Source of the DNA: Cephalothrix simula
Lineage: Eukaryota; Nemertea; Palaeonemertea; Archinemertea; Cephalotrichidae
Assembly: GCA_035591015.1 (NCBI GenBank)
Contig: JAXIUW010050007.1
Location: forward strand, 1-14,694
Direction: 5' to 3'
Length of the DNA: 14,694 nucleotides
This document shows, one piece after another, positions 6,370 to 14,694 of the stretch; position 1 is the first letter of the stretch; each line of letters opens with the position of its first letter. A model generated the notes under the pieces. The model saw nothing but the letters and a program-made list of their open reading frames with translations. It searched no databases and was not told the origin of the DNA. A program made the position numbers and the translations under genes.

Positions 6370-8340
6370 GTTAAAGCAGTAATTTACTCCCTGTACAAAG
6401 AGCATTAGCGTCATTATATTAGCGGCATTATCTAATACGTTTGCGACTTCACCGAGTAAAAAGTCAAGTTTTGTTTTGATTTTGATAGGATCAAAATTTA
6501 AAAAATAACAAGTAAAGGGGTTATCATTTTGATTTTTGAAGAAATAAAATTTCGAGGATAGGTTTTTTGTTATTGAACAACATTTTATTAATGAAATACA
6601 AACCGTGCGTGTGGGCTACTAAAATACGTAATAATAGTTGATCTATAACATAACACGGCATGATATTCCTTGAAAACGTCATTCATTTCGGTAATTACAC
6701 ATAGTTTTCGTTGACAAATGATCGTACCCCTGCTGAAAGTTAACGATGATATTTAGCTTAGATCCGGGGCGCTGAGCCAACAGTTTTGACGGCTACGAGA
6801 AATATTTGTAGACATTACCTCGCCATCAGGCGCGCTAATTTCCAAAGAAAAATTGCATGATACAGATTCCTTTTCCTCGCAACCACCGTAGACAATAACA
6901 AGTCATTAATGATAATACTGATTAGAGGATAAAATCTCATAAAATGTAGTGTGTTTTTGTACGAGAAAATTCTTTTTGTTATTAGGGAAAACAATTTATT
7001 TCCTAATCTAGAGTACAGAAAAGCATTTACAATTAATTTTCATTTGAAAAACTATGAATGCATTGTCCAAAATACCAGAAAATCAGTACCCCGGGATCAG
7101 TACGGGGCTCATTGCTTATCCAAAATAGGAAAATTGAACATTGAACTATTTAGGAAAGATATATTTTGCATGCAGTTTCAAAATTGTTTTATGGAAGCAG
7201 AAGGCTTTCCTAGGCTTTTTGATTACCTTTTTATATAAGAGGTTTTTTTGCGAATATATTTCGATATTTTTTGAGAATTCATTTTATGATATGTATAAGA
7301 TTTTCTTGCCTTTTTTGAAAATAAATGTAGGCAGAGCATAGGGGATTTATTTTCGTTGGAGTTTAGTTTATGAAATGATAAATGTGCAAAATGACTTACT
7401 AATGACTTGTGAATTGTCAAACTAGCCACTGTAAATTTAATAAGACAATATTAACGCAACCAAAGGCGCAAACATCAATTGTGTAAAGTGGCTTTTGTGG
7501 CTAAATTAACGCATGTTATGAATAGCCATATTATACCAGCCTATCCTAATTTATTTCTAAATGCAGCAAAGTCAGACATAACAGAACACTATAACAGCTA
7601 ATATATTTTTTCCCAACTTGTGACTTTAAATGATGTGACCAGTTTGGTTTTTTGCGTGACAATCATTGGAATTTGTTTAGAGCATTTTTAAAATTACGGA
7701 TTAGCTGAAATATCTATTGTCCTCCATGTATAGCTGGACTAATATTTTAGATTGACCTATTCTGTATTAAAACATTTCGAATTTGTGTTTATCCCATTTA
7801 GAGTTATGAATTAAGGTTTATGAAAAATTCCATTTATAGAAAATCTCCTAGGTAAACGGATTCCAATTAAGGGATAAGCTTAATCTAATAGATTACCTTC
7901 TTTTGTTTCTTATAATCTGAATTAAGTCAATCAATGTAAAAATTGAACACTTTTTTCGTCTAAATTGATTTTGTTAAATAATAAAATTTGTATGTGCACG
8001 CTTTGCCATGTTTTCCAAGGATTGATAACAAATGAAATTAGTCGAAAGGTTGATTTGATTGGAGATAAAAGAAGTGGACAGAAACTTAATCATGAAAGAA
8101 ATTGTTTTTAGTAAATCTTGTCAACGCCAATTCCGGAATCCTCGTACTACAAAGTATTTTACAATTCTTTTTATAAATTATATTGTTATGAGGTTTGCGG
8201 CTGATCGAACAAGAAAACTGGTTCTGAATCAGATCTGAAATAAATTTTTCCATCGTAGAAAAATGTCAGTTTTTGGATATTTTGATATTTTCATTTTTAA
8301 ATGTATATTAAAGCAGAAAAAAACCTTAAATTATTTTTGC
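6370..8340. other. AT-rich stretch, no gene seen
   Basis: Frames of 60-95 codons near 6951-7429 overlap on both strands, and one is ATG-less. None resembles a protein family and all lie in AT-rich DNA. A slightly GC-richer patch near 6760-6845 (GATCCGGGGCGCTGAG) holds no frame. ATTTTTC/GAAAAAT (about 8244-8265) is a small seven-base inverted repeat. Confidence 0.6.
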
Positions 8341-10340
8341 ATGCCTGATTTATTTCAAGTTTTTCGTGAAATGAAACCTAAACTTGAGGAAGATGACCTC
8401 CAAAAACCTTTTTGAAATGTTTTCCTACTCCGAATTTCGTTCAAAGCATGTTTTTCAAACAAGGATTATTGAAATTATTAAAACTTTCTCTGATTATTTT
8501 TAATCCCTGTAAAATCTTTCCTGAATGAGATATTATGTTTTTATTAATCAGAATAATTTTCACACTTGTGTCAGGGTTAAGAATCAATTAATTCTAAAAT
8601 ATTTATCCTGTGATTTTTTTCAAAGGAATCAAACCTTCCAAATTTGTCTTTTTTCTAAATTGTACTATCAAAACATGTAGATTCACAGGTTTCAGTCTAA
8701 AGTAAACAATTTAGCCTTGTTCCTAAACACTTAAGAATTTACAAAACAGAAGAACTTAAATGGAATGCATTGCTCGTGGCGGAGCTTAATTTTCAACCGT
8801 GAGCATTGTACCATTTCTGAGGCTTTGAGTTGGAGTCTTTTTATTCGAGAGAAAATTTAAGGGGCGGATTAAAATCTTCTCCTGATAGTTTGTGAAGTGA
8901 CAAAGAACCCTAAAGCAATATTGTCAGAAAGTAGAGAAAATTCAACTTTTAAGGGTGCCGTAATCCTCGCCGGTGGCTTTTTTCTAGCGCTACCGTCTTT
9001 CACAGCTGTACCATTTGCTCATTTTGAAATCTAATGATCTTTTGACAAAATGCGACTAACTCAATCTTAAAGACAGTTTTATTAATCTCCTATAATCCTT
9101 GTAAGATGTTTTGGAAACAATTTGCCCATGCGCAGTGAATTATTAACCACCAGTTCATTTCTAATGATGTATTTGAAGAACACAAAAAATTATTTTTCTT
9201 AGAGACTGGAAGTAAATCTCTTCTAAGGATGTTAATTACCTTAGGTAGAAATCCTTTTTAAAACCGTGATTGAATACCGAATTAACATTTTGATAGATTT
9301 TGATTTCTTCCATATAAGGGATCATATTTTCCGGTTATTAGGTGGCAGATGCCAGTGTGTTTGCAAATACAATTTTGAGAAGGAAAACAATTTGTATCAC
9401 CAGAGAAAGCGAAAAGTTTTTGCTAAAGTTTTTGCGCTAAAAAAAATTCATTTCATATTAAACACTTAAAATGGAAGTTATACTGTTAAATTTTGGCCAA
9501 GCACTCTCTCCAGTTCTTGTAGGGGTAACATAAGTAGTGCTTTAACAGCCTTCACATAATAAGAGGGCACGTTGTATCACTTTTCGGTTTTGATAATAAA
9601 AAAGTGAAGTTATTTGGCTGAAAGTGAACAATACATTGAATAACTCTATATACATTCTTACTTAAATTATTAGAAAGAAAAAAGTTATCCAAAATTTGTT
9701 CTTAAATGTTGGGGGAAGTATTTTAACGTGTTTAAACGCCCCGTCGTGGTAGGTCTGCCACTTGATTAGTAATGCTAAAGTTGACATAAGAGTTGCAACT
9801 TTTTCTGAAGATCCCTGATAATAATTTTTCTGTTTTATTATTTGCAACTTTATATGAATGTTCATTGAAACTTTGGAAAAGTAGCAGAGTTAAGTAGACT
9901 AGAGATTTTAAGGGAGTACCCTCAGTTGGTGAGAAGGCACAAGTGTGTTTTTCTGAATAAAGCAAGCCCAGTCGCCTTCCTAGACAAGAAGGCAACGAAT
10001 ATTTGCTATGAAATATCAAAGATTAGGTTCCATTTAAAAAAAGAAAGGATTATTTTGGGAAAGGACACTTTAGGAAAATTACTATTAACAACTAGTTTTC
10101 CTGGGGAGTATAAACATGTCATTCATCTGATGAAGCACCTTGCTTTTGGGGGTAAGGTTACCTTTTCTCTAAGTGATGTTAATTACAAACTTTTCACATT
10201 TTCCAGAGGTACAGAACGCTTGTTCTTTCCGGCTCAGTTTTACAATTTCGGTTTCGGTTTTTAAGAGCAATGGGGAAGGAAATCAAATTAAATGATTTAC
10301 CAAAATGGCGCTTCTTGAAATGTCCATCCGAAATATAACC
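8341..10340. other. AT-rich stretch, no gene seen
   Basis: Open runs at 9266-9469 and 9926-10264 lack ATG starts at their upstream ends and show no recognisable motif. The second is partly open on the opposite strand as well. An acceptor-like TTTTCACATTTTCCAG ends at 10206 but leads into no clear exon. I see no repeat family or RNA gene. Confidence 0.6.
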
Positions 10341-10640
10341 ATTACCCAACACGTAAAAGGGCCCTATTTCACGAGTCGCAGACCACCAATGAAATATACC
10401 CCGACGAGTGCGATATAGCCGTTAGGCCTTCGTGACGTTTGACATATGGGACCTGCAGTATATAGACGTATAGGTAGCATCACCCGATTTGTAACGTGTG
10501 ATATTGCCAAGAGTGTGAGACGTACCCAATACCCAATTGGTAAAAGTGCCATAAAAACAGGTTACCGGTATATCGCACGAGTGGGATATATTTCACGAGT
10601 AGCAAACGAGTAAAATAGACGCCCCAGTGCGATATTTTTA
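10341..10640. repeat. Duplicated CACGAGT / GTGCGATAT element
   Basis: Two related blocks lie in the same orientation about 190 bp apart. TTACCCAACACGTAAAAGGGCC (10342) parallels ATACCCAATTGGTAAAAGTGCC (10529). TATTTCACGAGTCGCAGAC (10365) parallels TATTTCACGAGTAGCAAACG (10589). Both blocks end in AGTGCGATAT (10408, 10626). An inverted TATCGCACGAGTG (10570) sits between, so short CACGAGT and GCGATAT words face each other. The layout suggests a small non-autonomous repeat with inverted and direct sub-repeats. The minus-strand frames over 10364-10749 are products of this repeat, not genes. Confidence 0.6.
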
Positions 10641-10679
10641 TCTGAGAACGCACTGAAAATGTTAGCAAGGTTTTAACAA

Positions 10680-10718
10680 AAAACCTCATTTTTGGTTTTT
10701 GATAAAACGTGAGGTTTT
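10680..10718 (+). repeat. 9-bp inverted repeat
   Basis: AAAACCTCA (10680-10688) and TGAGGTTTT (10710-10718) are perfect inverted repeats around 21 bases. It lies just beyond the CACGAGT element and could mark the end of a longer element, but nothing else supports that. Confidence 0.5.
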
Positions 10719-10776
10719 CTGTATTGTGAGAATAGGTAAAAAATTTCATTTTTAGAATTCGGGTGATGAAAAACTT

Positions 10777-10793
10777 ATGATGATGATGATGAT
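10777..10793 (+). repeat. (ATG)n microsatellite
   Basis: ATG is repeated five times with a trailing AT. It is a short trinucleotide run; the methionine string that starts a 66-codon frame here is only this repeat. Confidence 0.85.
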
Positions 10794-10799
10794 ACCGTT

Positions 10800-11240
10800 T
10801 ATTTTAAAACCCATTCATGATGATACTCTTCAAATTTCTATTTATATCCTTCTCCGTCACTTTCTTTTTTATCCGGAAATGATGAAACGATCCTTCTCTA
10901 AAAGTTATTTGAATGCCGGAGTGGACTTGCGGGCAGAAATTACAATTTTGAGCTCAATTAAACGTGATGTTTGCTAAGAAGGAAACAATGTTTGTCATTC
11001 CCGGCAAAACGAGTTTTTAATCTAGTTATTTCGGAGGTAGGGCCTTGTACCATCCTTTAAGGCTAACATATAAACTTTAGCTCTTGTTTGAAAATCCTGG
11101 GAGATTGTTTACAAATCAGGTATCCTGAAGGCGTGTCTTCGATTCTTTTATTTCTATTATCGTGATCAGTGATTTATATTCTGTCATCAAAAATATTTTT
11201 CAATTAATAAATGAGACCTTTGAATAACCATGTAACAATA
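10800..11240. other. No gene seen
   Basis: A 66-codon frame from the microsatellite to 10977 reads no known motif. AT-rich sequence follows with no repeat or RNA signal. Confidence 0.6.
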
Positions 11241-11244
11241 TTTT

Positions 11245-11290
11245 CTAAAATCAGAGGTTTATAATTATAGATATAAGCCTCTGCTAAAAT
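11245..11290 (+). repeat. Miniature hairpin flanked by 7-bp direct repeats
   Basis: CAGAGGTTTAT (11252-11262) and ATAAGCCTCTG (11273-11283) pair over 11 positions with one G-T wobble. The hairpin is bordered on both sides by exact CTAAAAT (11245-11251 and 11284-11290), as a tiny insertion with target duplication would be. At 32 bp it is far smaller than known transposons. Confidence 0.6.
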
Positions 11291-11407
11291 AATTTAATTT
11301 ACTATTAGTGAGTATTGCTAACTTTTTGGCATTTTGATTTGCATTTAACGTACATGTATGTGATATTTTATAGCCATTGTGATAACACGCTGTATTTTGC
11401 TTAAATT

Positions 11408-11429
11408 GTATTTAACATATGTTAAATAC
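11408..11429. repeat. Perfect 22-bp palindrome with partial repeats downstream
   Basis: GTATTTAACAT followed by ATGTTAAATAC is its own reverse complement. ATTGTATTTAACAT recurs at 11432-11445 and ATTGTATTT at 11450-11458, so the left arm is present three times at spacings of about 18-26 bp. This suggests short tandem growth from one arm. Confidence 0.8.
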
Positions 11430-11565
11430 GATTGTATTTAACATCTACATTGTATTTGATCTCTTAACTCGATTTCTTAGCAAAAGATGGCTCAGCAGAT
11501 CGATACACTATCTCAAATTAAATCTAAATCGTATATTATTTAACTTTATTTTTTATTTTTTTCAG

Positions 11566-11634
11566 CATGGTCATTTGCGGTCATTTGTTCTGTGTATTTA
11601 AAAATACAGAAATACAGATCTTTTTCAATGATAG
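11566..11634 (+). other. Possible exon after a very strong polypyrimidine acceptor
   Basis: CTTTATTTTTTATTTTTTTCAG ends at 11565, the best polypyrimidine tract in the window. One frame stays open through ATGGTCATTTGCGG to GATAG|GTAACT, a fair donor at 11635, giving MVICGHLFCVFKN and a further ten residues. The first phase gives eleven codons (HGHLRSFVLCI) and a stop, which could close the 4757 exon. GGTCATTTG is repeated in tandem at 11569 and 11579. No known protein is recognisable. Confidence 0.2.
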
Positions 11635-11769
11635 GTAACTAATTTATTTTTGACATTGTCGCTGTATTGAATTGTGACCGTTCATAGCAAAACGACTCGA
11701 TTTTTGAAAATTTATTTATTAATATACACAAACGTATAGCTGAAGTTGGCTCTCAAGAAGTAACAAAGC

Positions 11770-12135
11770 CCCCGTCGCAAATCGCGTATTGCGTCGCGTA
11801 TCCGCACATTAAAGAATATGCGACATGGATATCTGAAAGTCGCGTGTATAACTCGAGTATCCGCAATTCGCGTATTCGCATGTTTAGGACATCTATAAGG
11901 CCTTGATTTACATCCGCAAGTCGCGAATCGCGAATCTGCACATTATTGGAGAAGATGCGAATTGAGTATCCGCAAGTCGCGCATTCGCTTATCGCGTATG
12001 CAAGCTGCAAAATTTGATCAAGGGATGCCAACGTACGAACCCGCAAGTCGCGTATTCCCATGTTGTGTATGCAAGTGAAGACAGAGATGAACATTTGCAT
12101 TACGCAACATGCAATATTCGCGGTTCTGCGATACG
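11770..12135. repeat. CpG-rich degenerate tandem repeat (CCGCAAGTCGCGTATTCGCA-like)
   Basis: Words of the type ATCCGCAAGTCGCG and TATTCGCATG recur near 11800, 11859, 11911, 11968 and 12041, with spacings of roughly 52-73, each followed by variants of TTCGCATGTT or TATGCAAG. TCGCGA and CGCGTAT words are dense, while the flanks are AT-rich. On the minus strand the block is open for 131 codons (12148 down to 11753, no ATG at its start), with repeats such as MGIRDLRVR, VQIRDSRLAD and MRIRELRILE. That periodicity follows from the DNA repeat, and a chance or repeat-driven frame is more likely than a gene. Confidence 0.6.
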
Positions 12136-12140
12136 CGATA

Positions 12141-12360
12141 TGAGGCAATAATGTTCAATGGTCAAACCGCGGCCGGAATTCATACAACACAAGTAATTGT
12201 AAATTAAAGCCCAAGGCTTTGCCTATGAGGAGTAAGCCTTGTTTTGAGGTTTGAAATGTTATTTCTTCTTATTCTTAACACTGGGATCTCGAAAAAAAGA
12301 GTATATCGAAATCAATATTTTGTCAAGGCCCAAGGGACTCATTTTGCTATCCGGTCACAA
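12141..12360. other. No gene seen
   Basis: Short AT-rich spacer between the CpG-rich repeat and the tRNA-derived sequence. CCCAAGG appears at 12211 and CCCAAGGG at 12328, without other pattern. Confidence 0.5.
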
Positions 12361-12372
12361 CTCATGCCCGGT

Positions 12373-12477
12373 TTTTCTGTGGCGTGATGGATAAGAGCGC
12401 TTAGTTGTCGCATAGGTGACTCTGGTTCGAATCCAGGTTGTTCCATAGGCGACTCAGGTTCGAATCCAGGTTGTTCC
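12373..12477 (+). ncRNA. tRNA-derived sequence with duplicated B-box arm (SINE head or tRNA relic)
   Basis: TGGCGTGATGG (12380-12390) is a good A box and GGTTCGAATCC (12424-12434) a perfect B box, 33 bases apart as in tRNA genes. The T arm TCTGG-TTCGAAT-CCAGG pairs completely and a D stem GCGT/GCGC can form. The 5' flank TTTTCTG does not pair with the 3' TTGTTCC, and the anticodon arm does not fold normally, so this is not a working tRNA. A 33-bp stretch from CATAGG to TTGTTC is duplicated in tandem (12411-12443 and 12444-12476, 31 of 33 identical), which gives a second perfect B box at 12457-12467. The promoter boxes could still recruit TFIIIC. No A-rich tail or SINE body is clear downstream. 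Confidence 0.65.
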
Positions 12478-12591
12478 GGGGCGAAGAAATTACGTATATT
12501 TCATTGTTATTCGTGTTCCTGTACTTTTTTCTGTGGGAATAGACTCAACGAACCGCTTATCCCTTACTAAGCCGTTTCCAGTGTAACGGTT

Positions 12592-12670
12592 TGTCGTGTC
12601 CCACGGCGTTCGCCGGCTGTTTATTTAGAAAGGAAAGGTAGGACAATAAAAGCCGGTCCCTAGTGCCTCC
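12592..12670 (+). mobile_element. Family A interspersed repeat, copy 5 (3'-truncated)
   Basis: The copy begins exactly TGTAACGGTTTG, continues GTCGTGTCCCACGGCGTTCGCCGG, then GGAAAGGTAGGACAATAAAAGCCGG as in copy 3, and loses similarity near AGTGCCTCC. The second half of the element is absent. It lies about 115 bases after the tRNA-derived sequence. Confidence 0.7.
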
Positions 12671-13105
12671 CTAAAATCTGCATACAAGGGGGCGCTGAAG
12701 ACCAGGTACACTGATTATATTCACGCCCGAAACCTCCCGGCTACTCCATCTTGAATACTCCCAAGGCGAGCATAGTATCTACACGACTGGCCTTTGATAC
12801 AAAAAGTCGGCATTCACTGCCTTGAGTTGAATCTTAACCCTGCAACTACCTAGTTTCGATTTCGGCTTACCTGCGTGGCATTCAACACGGATTTGACGTT
12901 CTCAGTCGACCCGCTTTACTCGGGTTATTCATCGTCGCATACTAACCCAGGTGTGAAGAAAGACATTACGGGTTTCAGTGGCGTGGTCTGCGGATGGGGG
13001 CGCATTTTTTCCCCTGTTGATGGAAAATATCAAAATTTCGACGAAAAAAATCACACCACCCACGTGTTTCTAGTTTCTATTCGAATATACCCCTTGCTCG
13101 AGTAG
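12671..13105. other. GC-richer low-complexity-free stretch, weak coding signals only
   Basis: A plus-strand frame is open over 12875-13105 (76 codons) but starts at GTG; the first ATG is well inside. It reads GFSGVVCGWGRIFSPVDGKY and ends IRIYPLLE, with no family I can name. On the minus strand CAG|GTAAG (cut between 12871 and 12870) is a strong donor, and an ATG at 13005 opens 26 codons that stop at 12925. The signals conflict between strands, so I make no gene call. The sequence is more balanced in base composition than its surroundings and may belong to an unrecognised repeat or an exon. Confidence 0.35.
13032..13062 (+). repeat. Stray minisatellite-like unit
   Basis: AAAATTTCGACGAAA, a short A-rich run and ACACCACCCA follow the same order as AAAATTTGGGGCGAAA, TTTCCTTG and ACACCACCCA at 381-412. 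This suggests that the 52-bp unit, or an element containing it, also occurs outside the array. Confidence 0.35.
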
Positions 13106-13700
13106 TTGCCAATTACCTAAGATTTTACGTTTTAATCTAATTTTTAGGTTGATATTAAAGTGGAGAAAAAGCAGTAAGAAGGCGTAGCTGATATTCAATG
13201 TTTGAATAAGGTTAGTTTTTAAGCAGTCTATAAGAAAAAATCATAAATTGGGCAAAATTGTAAGAGTTTTGCTTTCAAAATGGTTAGACAATTGGTTCTG
13301 TTAAAATCTGTTAATAGCGAACGAGACGAGAATATCGCTGAAGAATAAGCTGTCACTGGACCAACTCTTTCAGCTCCCTCTATCCGTCCATGTCAAAGTG
13401 AATTACCAATCTATAACATGTATAATGTTCAATCCCCCCACCCTATTTATCGAAAAAACACCTCGGATCGAGCGCGGCGCTCTACTATTTTCATGAACTA
13501 AATAGTTTATTAATTGAAGTATCTCTTTAATACAAGTTAATGTCATTGAGTGTCAACAATTCTTACTCAATACCCATTGATTTAATTCTGTAATTAGTGG
13601 CTGACCAATATTAAGTTTCTTGCTTCAAGACCGCCATCATCGTATTTCTTGCGGCCATAACCCGGGAAACATTTCTACTCTCCTGTCTAAATATTTTGAT
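13106..13700. other. No gene seen
   Basis: AT-rich with stops in all frames. GAGCG/CGCTC (13470-13482) is a small GC hairpin in an otherwise AT-rich area. ACTCTTTCAG ends an acceptor-like site at 13371, and ACAG|GAATGG at 13704 with ACT|GTAAGT at 13727 could bracket 22 bases, which is too short to trust. Confidence 0.6.
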
Positions 13701-13838
13701 ACAGGAATGGCAATATTTTCGATACTGTAAGTCATTACGCCTCTTTCGGTATATAGTTAGCTCTTGGTATCACCCCAGGCATGCTAAGTAGGCTCTCTTA
13801 TTGGCTAAATTTTCTTGCGATTTGCTATGTTATTACAG

Positions 13839-13951
13839 TCATCTGATTCAGAACTGGAAAATATTTGAGGAATTGGCAAATAGAATAGTTAATTTAGATA
13901 TTATCTGGTGTGATATGCGGAGTATCATAGCGATGTCCGGGGGTAAATAAA
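13839..13951 (+). other. Possible 3'-terminal exon with poly(A) signal
   Basis: TTTGCTATGTTATTACAG ends at 13838 and the following frame reads SSDSELENI then TGA (13866-13868). AATAAA follows at 13946-13951. The acidic serine-rich tail is typical of protein C-termini, and the phase (0) would join the 4757-4842 exon. Nine codons is too little to be convincing, and AATAAA is common in AT-rich DNA. Confidence 0.15.
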
Positions 13952-14446
13952 CCCAGAGCGTCCTCAGTATTCATTAAACCCCCGACAAAACATTTACATT
14001 ATAACCCATGAATTACAAATTTTGCCCAATTATGGTTTTTGATCGCTTCCAGCTCTTATGAAATGTTTTCTTGACGAGGTAAGGAGCATATTATGAAAAT
14101 ACAAAGTTTAGATAAAAAGAAGATTTATAAAAGTCGATGTTTTCATTTTCTTTCCTGCTAAATATACAGATATTCCGTCTTAAACATCCTTTTGTGTTTG
14201 TTATTGGTGGTACACACTACACTACTGACACCTATCGGATAATAAATAATACTTGGAACAAATGAAATCGATAATGAAGGTCATGTATGCAGTGTGTGAG
14301 CGAATGAGAGATGCGCGTCTTAGAGTACAATATGACCATTATGTTGTCCAAAATAATACAAGGTATAGGCGTCATACTAAAAAATAGACATTTTTAGAGA
14401 AGCAAAACTTAGTGGTCCTTAGTGTGTCCCAAAACACAGTCCCAAA
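13952..14446. other. No gene seen
   Basis: AT-rich spacer. Nothing distinct apart from scattered short direct words. Confidence 0.6.
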
Positions 14447-14694
14447 CTAAATATGACCTAAATATGAAACAAAGTATACATAAATGGACGCCGAAACTGG
14501 ATGAGGCACTGTATGGACCGCTTCGAGAACGCCATCGGGACCCCTTAACCCCATCCATTTTTGACCGTACATGATACACACCATGGCCGGTTTTTAAATT
14601 TTTGCCCTACTTGGTAGGGATTGGTGGCGCAAAATGTGTTAAAAAGTCCAAGTCTAACTTTATGTGGTCGGCTGTGGAGGGTACAATCCTTAAA
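14447..14694. other. Window-edge segment with open frames on both strands
   Basis: Base composition becomes more balanced here. On the minus strand an ATG at 14584 opens 45 codons (begins MVCIMYGQKWMG, includes PDGVLEAVHTVPHP) ending TAG at 14447. On the plus strand a frame is open from 14575 to the window end, 40 codons, ending FMWSAVEGTILK. Neither is recognisable. One of them may be part of an exon or a repeat continuing beyond the window. Confidence 0.25.

Noticed and set aside
9926-10264. 112-codon plus-strand frame
   Set aside because: No ATG at its upstream end, opposite strand partly open, no recognisable motif.
11753-12148. 131-codon minus-strand frame as a gene
   Set aside because: It has no ATG at its start, its peptide periodicity follows the CpG-rich DNA repeat, and no splice or promoter signal supports it.
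12373-12477. Functional tRNA gene
   Set aside because: Acceptor strands do not pair, the anticodon arm does not fold, and the B-box arm is duplicated.
1-14694. Retrotransposon or virus-derived coding remnants (reverse transcriptase, integrase, capsid, transposase)
   Set aside because: I found no recognisable motif, such as a reverse transcriptase YxDD or a zinc knuckle, in any long frame on either strand.

Overview
This window looks like nuclear non-coding DNA from a eukaryote, most likely an invertebrate animal. It is AT-rich, about one third GC by eye. No open frame recalls a known protein family, and there are no bacterial operon features such as spaced ribosome-binding sites, back-to-back genes or rho-independent terminators. 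It does carry eukaryotic marks: tRNA-derived pol III promoter boxes (A box and B box), several splice acceptors with polypyrimidine tracts, splice donors of the GTGAGT/GTAAGT type, a minisatellite, microsatellites and diverged interspersed repeats. A marine lophotrochozoan such as a mollusc would fit the style of the repeats, but that is an impression and not something shown by the sequence.

Layout. 1-460: a direct repeat pair, then a five-unit minisatellite of about 52 bp whose middle units carry the perfect palindrome CTGACGTCAG. 530-650: a compact GC-richer patch with interleaved and nested inverted repeats. 651-1660: AT-rich DNA with a fragment of interspersed family A. 1665-2450: a candidate terminal exon running into a composite repeat block (two tandem family A copies, a related CCCGA-rich spacer repeated three times, and an inverted partial copy). 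2880-3110: a second segment resembling the 1640-1745 segment, a possible 32-nt exon and a tRNA-like B box. 3120-4130: nothing. 4154-4317: another family A copy ending at a strong splice donor. 4757-4842: the best candidate coding exon. 5609-5640: the strongest hairpin. 6252-6365: the best-framed exon by splice signals, but with stops in all three frames. 6370-10340: about 4 kb in which I see no gene. 10341-10720: CACGAGT/GTGCGATAT repeats and an inverted repeat. 10777-11634: a microsatellite, two small palindromic elements and a candidate exon. 11770-12140: a CpG-rich degenerate tandem repeat. 12380-12477: a tRNA-derived sequence with a duplicated B-box arm. 12592-12670: a truncated family A copy. 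12671-14694: mixed low-copy-looking DNA with weak exon signals.

If a host gene crosses this window it is on the plus strand, since all acceptor-led open segments worth listing are on that strand. The candidate exon 4757-4842 ends on a full codon, and the acceptors at 6252, 11566 and 13839 each open in that phase for only about 10 codons before a stop. No complete gene can be built from the sequence alone. Nothing here supports a new multi-gene system. The interest lies in the repeat families, how they abut splice signals, and a few unusual small palindromes.
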